Shown in pieces: positions 1 through 8,808 of a stretch of DNA of 64,000 nucleotides. The number at the start of each line of letters is the position of its first letter. Position 1 is the first letter of the stretch. This stretch comes from Desulfobacterales bacterium. Lineage in GTDB: Bacteria; Desulfobacterota; Desulfobacteria; Desulfobacterales; JAHEIW01. Location: the NCBI GenBank assembly GCA_030145015.1, contig JAQYWI010000005.1:1-64000 (forward strand). The letters run 5' to 3'. The notes beneath the pieces were generated by a model, which saw nothing but the letters and a program-made list of their open reading frames with translations, ran no database searches and had not been told where the DNA came from. The translations under genes were made by a program, and so were the position numbers.

Positions 1-906
1 ATGTCCGGCGTGCTTATCCAATTTCTGGTGGGATCGCTGCAGTATTTTACCGGTGGTACGCTGGGTCTGACCCTGTTTGGTGAGGGCGATAGAGCATTTA
101 GAACGACCCTGGCGGGTGCCGCAGCCCTTTCCCGGGTGGGCGGCACAATCGGCAGCCCGAATTCATTGGCAATGTATCTAAATTTGATGCTGCCCATTAT
201 TTTCAGTTTCATATTTATCAGGACAAAATCCAATTTTAGATGGATCGCCGGCATCATATTTATACTGGGCGGTTTAACCGAAGTATTAACCATGTCCAGA
301 GGCGGCTGGGTTGCCCTCACGGCTGCCGTCATTATCGTGTTATATGGAACTTTCAAAAAACGATATCAAAGTCGGTTCAGGTCATATGTCCTCACGATGA
401 CGCTCATTTTATTAATCACACTTCCTGTGATTGGCATGTTTGTTGATGTTCAAAAAAGGCTCTTTGAAGATGATTATGGAGCGGCCTATGGACGGATTCC
501 GCAGATGAAGGTTGCCTTTAATATAATTGCGCACCACCCGTTCAGCGGCATTGGGCTCAACAATTATACAACCGTAATGAACCGCTATGATCGAACCCGT
601 GAAAATAAGTCATATCAATTCCCCTACCCGGTTCATAATACATTTTTATTAATTGCAGCCGAATCGGGTCTGCCGGCCCTTTTTTGTTTTATATTTATAT
701 TTGTCGGAATTTTGAAGAAAGCAGGACTATTTTTTAAATCAGAAGATCAATTTTTATCGATTCTGGGGATTGGATCTTTCTGTGGGATCATCACGTGGCT
801 TGTTCATGCCCAATTTAGAATGGACTATGCCAATACCTTTTTGTGGTTTTCAATCGGGTTATTCGTTGCCATTCACCAATTAATTCTGTCTCAAAAAAAG
901 GATTGA
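1..906 (+). CDS. O-antigen ligase / Wzy-like polymerase, 5' end probably cut by the window
   Basis: This is an integral membrane protein of the O-antigen ligase/polymerase (Wzy_C) family, which joins or polymerises undecaprenyl-linked glycans on the periplasmic face of the inner membrane. The visible 301 residues contain several hydrophobic segments. They also show family-like landmarks: SRGGW near residue 99, HHPFSGIGLNNY near 178-189 in the periplasmic loop, and HNTFLLIAAESG near 212-223 before the last helices. Family members usually have 400 or more residues with 10-12 helices, and the reading frame is open at base 1, so the N-terminus is probably missing. It opens a co-directional polysaccharide gene series. 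Whether it acts as ligase or polymerase cannot be told from sequence. Confidence 0.75.
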   Translation: MSGVLIQFLVGSLQYFTGGTLGLTLFGEGDRAFRTTLAGAAALSRVGGTIGSPNSLAMYLNLMLPIIFSFIFIRTKSNFRWIAGIIFILGGLTEVLTMSRGGWVALTAAVIIVLYGTFKKRYQSRFRSYVLTMTLILLITLPVIGMFVDVQKRLFEDDYGAAYGRIPQMKVAFNIIAHHPFSGIGLNNYTTVMNRYDRTRENKSYQFPYPVHNTFLLIAAESGLPALFCFIFIFVGILKKAGLFFKSEDQFLSILGIGSFCGIITWLVHAQFRMDYANTFLWFSIGLFVAIHQLILSQKKD

Positions 907-989
907 CCATCGCGCAATCGTCATAAAGCTGTTGGCGCAAAATTCATCAATTACTAAAAATATAGGAATTATTTTTTAAAGGCAAATCC

Positions 990-2030
990 GTGATTGTTTA
1001 TTTTTCAACTGTAAGCCGTGGGGCGTCCATCGATAAGGGCGGCGAACTCATAAAACTGGATTGGAAAAATAAGAAAATTATACAGAAGATTACGATTTTT
1101 CCATTTGATCCGCAAATCCATGAAGATCCAAACCCCCGCGGCAATACCCGTGGCGGTCGCGGAATATTGTTTAGCGGCGGCGATTTAGTCGTGGCGACAT
1201 ACCATAGCCTTCACATTTACGATCAGGATCTAAATTTTAAAAGAAAAATTTCACATCCTTTATTTGTCGGATTACATGAAATCTGCAAAAAGCAAGATCT
1301 TATTTGCGTGTCCGCTACCGCTATTGACGGCGTGATTTGTGTGGACACCGACGGCGTTCTGCAGGAAAGCTGGTGGCCAAGAGAAAATGATTTTTTGCAA
1401 AAGCATTTGGACATTGCGCCCTTATCGATAGATAAATCCGTTGATAATCGCCTGCGGTTTTTGAATGGCAAACATCTTGCCAGCAAAAGCCATCTCCACC
1501 TAAATGCGGTGGCGCAAGAAGACGGTAAACTTTTTGCCCTGTTTGGCAGGCGCGGCCTGGTTTATAACCTTAGCGACCAAAAAATTACAATCGAAAACAA
1601 AGGAGACTTTGGGTTTCATAATTTAGTTGTTTCAAATAATCTGATATTTACAATCCACACGAGGAAAAGAAAGCTTTTAATCTACAATCAGAAGGGTTCA
1701 CTCGTAAAAGCGATTAATCTTTTAAAATTTAAAGAAGTCGCCGATATTTATAAAAAATCCGGTGGGCCTAATTATAATTTATTGAGATTTTTTGAATATT
1801 TCCGCTTCGCCAGACCGATTGGAAAGATCGGTGGATTTCTTTCGGGACAGAAGGCGGCCGCCACCCTTTTTGTTCGCGGTTTCCATCTGCTTGCTCAAAA
1901 CAGGGCTTTAATCGGCTTTTCACCGGCGACGATAATCGAAATCGATTATGAAAAAGAAATCCTATTGGATTTTTTTCAATATTCGGAAGATATTTCAATT
2001 GCGCCGCATGGTTTAGCGGCTTTGCAATGA
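990..2030 (+). CDS. Unrecognised protein, possible beta-propeller, in polysaccharide locus
   Basis: I do not recognise this 346-residue protein. It starts at GTG (990), about 85 bases after the upstream gene. It has no signal peptide or obvious membrane segment. It shows repeated short beta-strand-like blocks, such as LVVATYHSLHIYDQDLNFKR and NNLIFTIHTRKRKLLIYNQ, alternating with Gly/Asp turns. This resembles WD40 or NHL-type propellers of the kind that report on a stored text or ligand, but the assignment is by eye. Its position between a Wzy-like protein and a CysD-like protein, all on the same strand, suggests a role in the polysaccharide locus. No catalytic motif was found. Confidence 0.5.
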   Translation: MIVYFSTVSRGASIDKGGELIKLDWKNKKIIQKITIFPFDPQIHEDPNPRGNTRGGRGILFSGGDLVVATYHSLHIYDQDLNFKRKISHPLFVGLHEICKKQDLICVSATAIDGVICVDTDGVLQESWWPRENDFLQKHLDIAPLSIDKSVDNRLRFLNGKHLASKSHLHLNAVAQEDGKLFALFGRRGLVYNLSDQKITIENKGDFGFHNLVVSNNLIFTIHTRKRKLLIYNQKGSLVKAINLLKFKEVADIYKKSGGPNYNLLRFFEYFRFARPIGKIGGFLSGQKAAATLFVRGFHLLAQNRALIGFSPATIIEIDYEKEILLDFFQYSEDISIAPHGLAALQ

Positions 2031-2103
2031 AACACACAACGGACACATCAGGCAGCGATTGCGCATCTGGGGTCGCAGCGAATATAGATACAGGAGGATT
2101 TTA

Positions 2104-2928
2104 ATGGAGCCCGACGAAATAAAACGCTTAACCGAGTTAAGTCTTACTGAGAAAATCGAGCATGCCAAATCGGTCATCGCCGAAGGTTTGGAGCGCTTTT
2201 CACAAGATGCACTATATGTGGCCTGGACCGGAGGCAAAGACAGCACAACCATGCTGTGGCTCTATCGAGAAGCCTGCAGGGCGTTGGGAAAACCGCTGCC
2301 CAAAACCATGTTTATCGACGAAGGCTCCGTCTTTGAGGAGATTTGGGAGCTGGTAGAGCAGGTCAAAAATCTGTGGAACGTTGAGGTGGCGGTGGTTAAA
2401 AATACCGATGTCAGCGCAAAAGCAGAAAAAATGGGCGACTTAATTCGGGTGGCGGATTTAAACCCAAGAAATCGCGCCGAAGTGGCGAAACTTGAGTTTA
2501 ACGATGAATCTTTCCCCTTCGAACCCGAATCCTTTGTGGGCAATCATCTCATGAAAACGGTGGCGATGAATGTTTTTCTGGAGGATAAGGCCGTCAAAGC
2601 GCTTTCAACAGCCATTCGGTGGGATGAACAGCAAGCCAGGGTAAAAGAGCAGGCCTTCAGCCCCAGAGCAAATCCGGAGCATATCCGGATTCATCCGATT
2701 CTACACTTCAAAGAAAGAGACATCTGGGATACCATCCACGCCAATAAAATACCTTACTGCTCGCTCTATTGTCAGGGTTACCGGTCTCTGGGTGCCAAAG
2801 GATCAACCTTTAAAAACTCGGATATTCCGGCATGGGAGCAGGACCTGGAAAACACGACCGAACGCGCAGGTCGCGGTCAGGCCAAGGAACAGGTCATGGA
2901 GAAGCTGCGTGATCTGGGTTATATGTAA
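2104..2928 (+). CDS. CysD/CysH-like ATP-pyrophosphatase (PAPS reductase family)
   Basis: This 274-residue protein belongs to the phosphoadenosine-phosphosulfate reductase/CysD superfamily of PP-loop ATP pyrophosphatases. The PP-loop is TGGKDSTT near residue 41, a variant of SGGKDS. The C-terminal half has RIHPILHFKERDIW and CSLYCQGYRSLG, as in sulfate adenylyltransferase subunit 2. The ATG at 2104 is preferred over upstream in-frame starts because AGGAGG lies 6-7 bases before it. CysD normally works with the GTPase CysN to make APS, but no CysN is nearby. Because a sulfotransferase follows two genes later, local activation of sulfate for glycan sulfation is a reasonable inference. A different adenylating or thiolating reaction is also possible. 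Confidence 0.75.
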   Translation: MEPDEIKRLTELSLTEKIEHAKSVIAEGLERFSQDALYVAWTGGKDSTTMLWLYREACRALGKPLPKTMFIDEGSVFEEIWELVEQVKNLWNVEVAVVKNTDVSAKAEKMGDLIRVADLNPRNRAEVAKLEFNDESFPFEPESFVGNHLMKTVAMNVFLEDKAVKALSTAIRWDEQQARVKEQAFSPRANPEHIRIHPILHFKERDIWDTIHANKIPYCSLYCQGYRSLGAKGSTFKNSDIPAWEQDLENTTERAGRGQAKEQVMEKLRDLGYM

Positions 2929-2953
2929 TCCCTGTAAACTATAAAGGCATTTC

Positions 2954-4267
2954 ATGGGTATTTTTAAAAAATCCAAAAATAATTTTAAACCCAAATCGGT
3001 CGTTGTGGGCCTGGACGGCGTCCCCTTTTCTCTGCTCGCAAATTTAAGGAAGTCCGGCATCATACCGAATATGAGCTCTATCTTCGATAACGGTTACTTC
3101 GGGCAGATGAGCGTAAGTATTCCGGAAATATCTTCCGTATCCTGGTCATCTTTTATGACCGGCAAGCAATCCGGAGAACACGGAATTTACGGGTTCATCG
3201 ATCTCGAACCCGGTACCTATAACATGTTTTTCCCCAACTATTTAGATATTAAAGCCCTGCCATTATGGGATGAAATTGCCCAAAATGGAAAAAAATCCGT
3301 CATCATAAATATGCCGGCCACATATCCGGCCAGAGAAATTAACGGTGCCTTGATATCCGGCTTTGTGGCCATTGACATCAACAAAGCCGTATCCCCGCGG
3401 GCGTTGGTCCCTAAGTTAAACGAGCTTGGCTATCGTATTGATATCGACACCGCCAAAGCGCGGCATGATCCCGAGCTTTTGTTCAACGATTTGGATGCCA
3501 CCCTCGCCGGGCGGCAACGCGCAGTAGATCTACTTTGGCAAGAGGTCGACTGGGATCTGTTCATTGTCGTCATCACCGGTACAGACCGCCTGATGCATTT
3601 TTTATGGACCGCCTATGAGCAGGAAGATCACCCTTACCACCAGGCATTTCTGGATTACTTTACAAAGCTGGATGATTTCATCGGACAATTATACGACCGC
3701 TTCATAAATGCGGGCACGTCCAATCTGGATTTTAAAAAATTCTATATGCTTTCTGACCACGGTTTCTGTAAAATTATTAAAGAAGTGTATCTCAACCGCT
3801 GGCTTGAGGAGAATGGATATCTTAAATTCCAGAAAAATCCGCCGGAAACGATAATGGATATTGGCTCCGGGTCAAGGGTTTTTGCCCTCGATCCGTCACG
3901 CCTATATATTAATCAAGAATCCAGATATCCCCTCGGGACGGTCGCCAGCTCAGACTATGATCAATTACGCCAGGAGCTCAAAACCGGCCTGGAAGCTTTA
4001 AAATCTGATTCCGGGGACCCGGTCGTCAAAAAAGTTCACTTCAAAGAGGAGTTGTTTCATGGCCCCTATCTATCAGCAGCACCGGATTTGGTGGTCCTAT
4101 CTAACCCGGGCTACGATCTCAAGGGAAAAGTAAGCAGTTCGGAGGTGTTTGGCCAAACAGACCTGGAAGGAATGCATACGCAAGATGATGCCTTTTTTTA
4201 TAGCAGCGATGGTGCGGAGCTTAAATCTATTTTTGAGGCTAAAAAAATGATTCGTCGCCCATTTTGA
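2954..4267 (+). CDS. Alkaline-phosphatase-superfamily phosphodiesterase/phosphatase
   Basis: This 437-residue protein has the type I phosphodiesterase/nucleotide pyrophosphatase fold of the alkaline phosphatase superfamily. The first metal-binding Asp is in VVVGLDGVPF (residues 17-26), followed by SVSWSSFMTGKQSGEHGIYG, which carries the usual nucleophile region and HGI motif. Later, VVITGTDRLMHFLW and MLSDHGF supply the remaining Asp/His ligands. There is no signal peptide, so a cytoplasmic or membrane-surface location is likely. It lies 25 bases after the CysD-like gene and 46 bases before the sulfotransferase gene, in one transcription unit. Homologues in polysaccharide loci are often annotated as phosphodiesterases of unknown substrate. 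The substrate here cannot be named. Confidence 0.7.
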   Translation: MGIFKKSKNNFKPKSVVVGLDGVPFSLLANLRKSGIIPNMSSIFDNGYFGQMSVSIPEISSVSWSSFMTGKQSGEHGIYGFIDLEPGTYNMFFPNYLDIKALPLWDEIAQNGKKSVIINMPATYPAREINGALISGFVAIDINKAVSPRALVPKLNELGYRIDIDTAKARHDPELLFNDLDATLAGRQRAVDLLWQEVDWDLFIVVITGTDRLMHFLWTAYEQEDHPYHQAFLDYFTKLDDFIGQLYDRFINAGTSNLDFKKFYMLSDHGFCKIIKEVYLNRWLEENGYLKFQKNPPETIMDIGSGSRVFALDPSRLYINQESRYPLGTVASSDYDQLRQELKTGLEALKSDSGDPVVKKVHFKEELFHGPYLSAAPDLVVLSNPGYDLKGKVSSSEVFGQTDLEGMHTQDDAFFYSSDGAELKSIFEAKKMIRRPF

Positions 4268-4313
4268 TACAGCGAAGCCATCATCAGTAAAAATACAAAC
4301 TAGAGGGAAACAA

Positions 4314-5141
4314 TTGTTGCCCAGCATAATCGGCATCGGTGCCCAAAGAAGCGGCACCACCTGGATTTACGAGATGTTAAAGGCGCATCCGGAAGTTGAT
4401 ATATCTCCGGAAAAAGAAGTCAATTTTTTTAACTATCATTACCACAACGGAATTGGATGGTATGAAAAATTTTTTAGCGGTTGTGATAAAAATAAAAAGA
4501 CCGGCGAATATTCACCGACCTATCTAAGTTATGATCAGGTACCTGAGCGTATCTACCGAACCGTTCCCGACGCTCGACTTATTATATCGCTGAGAAATCC
4601 AGTCGATCAAATATATTCAAGGTATCTGTACAGGGTGAATCGACAAAGATATGATCGCTCTTTTGAGGATGCCTTAAAAGAAGATTCATCTCTTATTGAA
4701 GATGCTTTTTATTATAAACATATAAAAAAATTTTTAGAGCGCTTCGATCGCGGGCAAATATTAATTTTGATTTATGACGATTTAATCGATGACGCATCCG
4801 CTTTCCTGCAGAGTATTTATCGTTTTTTGAACATAGATATCAATTTCGTGCCGGCTAATTTATACACAAAAATTCATGTCTCCAGAATTCCAAAGTCCAG
4901 ATCCGCTGAATATTTTATGCTATCGGTAAGAGGTATTTTTCGACAGTTTAGATTATTTTCTGTCGTCGAAAAACTAAAAGAAAAAGGAATTGACAGATGG
5001 TTCAAGAAATTAAATACAAAAGATGATATAGTCCTCCAGAAGATAGATTCTGATTTAAGATCCGATTTAAACAATACTTTTTTTGAAGATATTCAAAAAA
5101 TCTCTTCATTACTGGGAAGGGATTTATCCTTCTGGAAATAA
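4314..5141 (+). CDS. PAPS-dependent carbohydrate sulfotransferase
   Basis: This 275-residue protein is a sulfotransferase. The 5'-phosphosulfate-binding loop is GAQRSGTTWIYEML (residues 9-22), and the 3'-phosphate-binding segment is RLIISLRNPVDQIYSRYLY. Both are diagnostic for PAPS-using sulfotransferases. The C-terminal part is lysine and phenylalanine rich, as in many bacterial Sulfotransfer_1/3 enzymes. The start is a TTG at 4314 or 4317; AGAGGG lies about 9 bases upstream. Together with the CysD-like protein and the two alkaline-phosphatase-superfamily enzymes, it implies sulfation of the exported polymer. The acceptor sugar is unknown. Confidence 0.85.
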   Translation: MLPSIIGIGAQRSGTTWIYEMLKAHPEVDISPEKEVNFFNYHYHNGIGWYEKFFSGCDKNKKTGEYSPTYLSYDQVPERIYRTVPDARLIISLRNPVDQIYSRYLYRVNRQRYDRSFEDALKEDSSLIEDAFYYKHIKKFLERFDRGQILILIYDDLIDDASAFLQSIYRFLNIDINFVPANLYTKIHVSRIPKSRSAEYFMLSVRGIFRQFRLFSVVEKLKEKGIDRWFKKLNTKDDIVLQKIDSDLRSDLNNTFFEDIQKISSLLGRDLSFWK

Positions 5142-5179
5142 TGCCAACAAACATTTACTAATCATATCCAAAGATTTTT

Positions 5180-6661
5180 ATGAAACCCAATATTGTCATC
5201 ATCCTGCTGGATGCAGTTAGAGCCCAAAATTTGCCGTTTTATGGGTATGATCGAAACACCACCCCTTTTCTATCTTCCGTGGCAGACGAGTTTTGTATCT
5301 ATCAAAACGCCATTTCTTCCAGTTACTGGACCATGCCTTCGATCGCCTCACTTTTTACCGGGACGTACACATCAAGCCATGGTCTCTTAGCGGACCTGGA
5401 TAAACTCGATGACGCTTTACTCACGCTTCCGCAAATACTGAAAAACAATGGGTATCGATGTGCCGCCTTCGGCCGAAATATCTATGTTTCCGACTATACC
5501 GGCCTGGATCGTTATTTTGATGATTTTTATTCAATTACCGGAATCGACCGCATAAAAACCCTGAGCGGGAAAATATCAAAACGTTTCCTCAATGATATTT
5601 TGCCTCCCGGTATTAATCGTCTCTACCAGGGAACTATTAATGCCGGTAATAGCAAGAAGCAAAAAATATTTAATACCGCTGCTCGTTTCGTAGATGTTTT
5701 TATGGATTCCGGCGGCAGGAAATTTGTATCTAATTTTTCAAACTGGCTCAAAAAGAACCGGTCAACCCCATTTTTTACCTATATTCATCTATTGGAAACC
5801 CACGCTCCGTATCGTGCGCCCTTAAATTTCGCGACTAAATTTCTTTCGATGCAAGCTAACCTAAAGAAGTTATTTGTCAATCATAACCATTTAAATTACA
5901 TGCTAAACAGAGCGCCGATGACGTCTCAAGATTTTGAAATTTTAGTGGGCGCATACGATAATTCGATTTGCTATTCCGACTATTTAATAAAGAAGATTGT
6001 GCATTCGCTAAAGAAATATCATATTTTTGACGATACAATGGTAGTCATACTTTCCGATCACGGGGATAACATCGGGGAACACGGTTTAATGTCGCATTAC
6101 TGGTGCCTGTACGATACGCTTATAAAAATCCCCCTTATGATCAAATTTCCGGCCGCTGCCGGTATGCGCGGCAGCGTATCGCGGGTGGTCCAGAATGTGG
6201 ATATTGTGCCCACAATTCTGGCACTCTTAGAGGAAAATGATCCGAAAATATGGAATCAGGTTCAAGGAAATGATTTATCAGGCCAAGCGGCTTGCAAGCG
6301 CGAGGAGGGTATCGCCATATCAGAATTGGTTAAAGTTTTCGGACCTGATCGCGAAAAGTTTAAAGCGCAACTCAATCAATATGATCGCCGCCTGCTCAGC
6401 ATTCGAACGCAAGATCTCAAATTTATCCATTCATCCCGTGGGGATCATGAATTTTATGATCTGGCGAAAGACCCAACGGAATCGCACAATTTATATCCCG
6501 GTGATGACCGCTGTTCGACTCTGAAGGAGAAGGCCCTGACCTATTTCAAGCGAATGGATGATTTTTATCGGCAGAATATAGAAAAGATAGATGGACGGAT
6601 CGAGGTGGAAAAAGCCGACGCGTCGGTTATCGAACGACTCAAATCTCTCGGGTATATGTAA
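5180..6661 (+). CDS. Sulfatase-fold hydrolase or transferase with Thr in place of the formylglycine Cys/Ser
   Basis: This 493-residue protein has the sulfatase domain of the alkaline phosphatase superfamily. Metal ligands are visible at VIILLDAVR (Asp11) and in LSDHGDNIGEHG, and the C-terminus ends in LKSLGYM, typical of sulfatases. The catalytic signature of true sulfatases is C/S-x-P-S-R. Here the corresponding residues 51-55 are T-M-P-S-I, so there is no convertible Cys or Ser and the Arg is lost. Threonine is the nucleophile in phosphoethanolamine and glycerol-phosphate transferases of the same fold, so this may transfer or cleave a phosphate ester rather than a sulfate ester. It has no signal peptide or multi-helix N-terminal domain. 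The next gene begins 14 bases later. Confidence 0.75.
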   Translation: MKPNIVIILLDAVRAQNLPFYGYDRNTTPFLSSVADEFCIYQNAISSSYWTMPSIASLFTGTYTSSHGLLADLDKLDDALLTLPQILKNNGYRCAAFGRNIYVSDYTGLDRYFDDFYSITGIDRIKTLSGKISKRFLNDILPPGINRLYQGTINAGNSKKQKIFNTAARFVDVFMDSGGRKFVSNFSNWLKKNRSTPFFTYIHLLETHAPYRAPLNFATKFLSMQANLKKLFVNHNHLNYMLNRAPMTSQDFEILVGAYDNSICYSDYLIKKIVHSLKKYHIFDDTMVVILSDHGDNIGEHGLMSHYWCLYDTLIKIPLMIKFPAAAGMRGSVSRVVQNVDIVPTILALLEENDPKIWNQVQGNDLSGQAACKREEGIAISELVKVFGPDREKFKAQLNQYDRRLLSIRTQDLKFIHSSRGDHEFYDLAKDPTESHNLYPGDDRCSTLKEKALTYFKRMDDFYRQNIEKIDGRIEVEKADASVIERLKSLGYM

Positions 6662-6674
6662 GTCTTTTAGCAAA

Positions 6675-7670
6675 ATGATTAAAACGACAATACGGCCGAT
6701 CGCCTTTTATGGAGGCTATCCTTTTTTCAAGTTTGTGGCCCGCAGGCTTGCCGGAAAGCGGTGTTTATTTATACTTCTGTATCACAAAATAGGACCGCAG
6801 GCGCCGCCTTTATTGGGGGAGACTGTTTTACCGGAAGATTTCGAAAGACAGATTCGATATTTGAAAAACCGGTATGAAATTATCGATCTCAAAAATCTAA
6901 GATCCTCAATCTCAAACACGAATTCGTCAAAGGATTTGGTGGTTCTGACCAGTGATGATGGTTATCGCGATAATTTTTTATATGCATTTCCGGTTGTAAA
7001 AAAATATGACGTTCCCCTTACGATTTTTTTAACAACCGACGTGATTGGCACAACTCGGCTTTTGTGGCCCGACAAATTGGCCTGGATCCTATATAAGTCC
7101 GCTGATAACTTCGATCGGCAAGCACTGTATCGAACCGATCTGCCACCGGAAATGATCCCTAACGTTGAAAAATTCTTTTTAAAGGATGCTTCCGGGCAAG
7201 CCAAAATCCTGCAGTTCATTAGTGCGCATTTAAAATCCTATTCTAATGAAGAACGCGGGGATATTTTAGGTAGATTGGCAAAATTTTGTAAAGTAAAACA
7301 ATGGCCTGTTGAGAATTTTCGCGCCATGTTATCCTGGGAAGAAGTCAAAAATATGTCCAGAGACGGGATTTCTTTCGGTAGTCATACCAAGTCCCACCCG
7401 ACCCTGGGCAAAATCCCTTTAGATCTCGTCAGACAGGAAGTCGTTGATTCGAAAAAGTTAATCGAAGAAAAAATTCAAACACCGGTCACGACCTTTGCTT
7501 ATCCTTATGGAAAAAGTGATGATATTTCAGAGGGTGTCATTCATCTATTACGGGATGAAGGCTTCGAATATGCCTGTACCACTGAGATTGGATATGAAGA
7601 ATTGCCTATAAACAATCCTTTGTTTTTGAAAAGAAAAGGCGTACCCCCATCCCCTTATCTTTTCCTGTAA
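6675..7670 (+). CDS. Polysaccharide deacetylase (NodB-like)
   Basis: This is a carbohydrate esterase family 4 (NodB-homology) protein of 331 residues, predicted to remove acetyl groups from N-acetylated sugars. Motif 1 is LTSDDGYRDN, where the usual form is TFDDG. Motif 2 is SFGSHTKSHPTLG, with the two metal-binding histidines, and TFAYPYG is motif 3. I use the ATG at 6675, 14 bases after the preceding stop, because the longer frame runs into the upstream gene. There is no clear signal peptide, but residues 5-25 are hydrophobic and could be an anchor. A deacetylase combined with formyl- and acyl-transferases later in the locus points to an amino sugar in the polymer. Confidence 0.8.
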   Translation: MIKTTIRPIAFYGGYPFFKFVARRLAGKRCLFILLYHKIGPQAPPLLGETVLPEDFERQIRYLKNRYEIIDLKNLRSSISNTNSSKDLVVLTSDDGYRDNFLYAFPVVKKYDVPLTIFLTTDVIGTTRLLWPDKLAWILYKSADNFDRQALYRTDLPPEMIPNVEKFFLKDASGQAKILQFISAHLKSYSNEERGDILGRLAKFCKVKQWPVENFRAMLSWEEVKNMSRDGISFGSHTKSHPTLGKIPLDLVRQEVVDSKKLIEEKIQTPVTTFAYPYGKSDDISEGVIHLLRDEGFEYACTTEIGYEELPINNPLFLKRKGVPPSPYLFL

Positions 7671-7680
7671 TGCTTTTACT

Positions 7681-8808
7681 ATGGACAAAAGACTCAAGGT
7701 CCTAAACGTACTGCCTTACGGCGATATTGGCGGCTCGCAAAAGTTCGTCCTCTCTTTATGCACATACCACGATAAACGTCTTTTTGATGTTGCCATAGCA
7801 GTTCTTTTCTCAGGCGGCACGGTTTCCGATGATATATCCAGGCAAGATTTTGACGTCAGCGTTCTGGGCATGCGCAATGGCTTTGACTGGGTCAGAGCCT
7901 TACGATTGATATCGATTATTCGCAGGCAAAAGGTTGATATTGTTAATGTTCATGGACAAAATCCTTTAGGGAAGCTCTGTTCCATATTGAGTTTCCCTGC
8001 GGTGATCATTCATACGGATCACGGCACGACCGTCGGCGCTTCAGTAAAACGCAGACCCCGCGTTGTTTTTTCCAATCGTCTCCTGACACCCTTCATCAAC
8101 CATTTCGTTGCCATATCAAAGAATATGAGAAAAAGCTTGATCCTCCGGGAAAGAGTCCCGCAGGACAAAATCACCCTCATCTACAATGGAATTGATGTAG
8201 ACAAAATCTCCAAAAAAGCGGACATTAAAAACAACCTGAAAGAATCCCTGGCCTTGCCTTCTGCTGTACCGATCGTTGGAACCGTAGGGCGACTGGCGCC
8301 CGAAAAGCAATATCCCCTTTTATTCGAGGCGCTCGCCCGGTTGCGCGAACAGAAGGCCGAGTTCTTTACGATTATCATTGGCGATGGTCCTGATAGAGAT
8401 CCTTTGGAGGCATTGGTTCAGAAAATGCGCCTAAATGATCGTGTCCGCTTTTTGGGATACCGCAATGATGTCCATCACCTTTTAGAGATCATGGATGTCT
8501 TTTTATTTTCTTCGGGCGGAGAAGCGTTTTCAATTACCTTACTTGAAGCCATGGCAAAAACAAAACCGATTGTCGCCTTTGATGTCGAAGGCGTCAACGA
8601 AGCCGTGGTGGACAATCGTACGGGGTTTCTGGTCCCATTTGGAGATATTAAAGAATTTGCAAACAAGGCCCAGGCTTTGCTCGATTCACCCCGGTTAAGA
8701 CAACAAATGGGGCGCGCGGCTTTTGAACGCGTAAATGCTGAATTTGACATCAAAAAGACGATTCGCAAATTGGAGGAACTTTATGTTCAACTTACGGGCA
8801 AAGCATAG
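7681..8808 (+). CDS. Glycosyltransferase family 4
   Basis: This 375-residue protein is a GT-B retaining glycosyltransferase of family GT4. The N-terminal half has YGDIGGSQKFVLSL, the usual acceptor-side glycine loop. The C-terminal Glycos_transf_1 domain starts near IVGTVGRLAPEKQYPLLFEA. The nucleotide-sugar-binding EX7E motif is present as SSGGEAFSITLLEAMAKTKP. It is expected to act on the cytoplasmic face of the membrane on a lipid-linked intermediate. It begins 10 bases after the deacetylase stop codon, and its 3' end overlaps the GH5 gene by 26 bases, so these genes are probably co-transcribed. Confidence 0.85.
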   Translation: MDKRLKVLNVLPYGDIGGSQKFVLSLCTYHDKRLFDVAIAVLFSGGTVSDDISRQDFDVSVLGMRNGFDWVRALRLISIIRRQKVDIVNVHGQNPLGKLCSILSFPAVIIHTDHGTTVGASVKRRPRVVFSNRLLTPFINHFVAISKNMRKSLILRERVPQDKITLIYNGIDVDKISKKADIKNNLKESLALPSAVPIVGTVGRLAPEKQYPLLFEALARLREQKAEFFTIIIGDGPDRDPLEALVQKMRLNDRVRFLGYRNDVHHLLEIMDVFLFSSGGEAFSITLLEAMAKTKPIVAFDVEGVNEAVVDNRTGFLVPFGDIKEFANKAQALLDSPRLRQQMGRAAFERVNAEFDIKKTIRKLEELYVQLTGKA

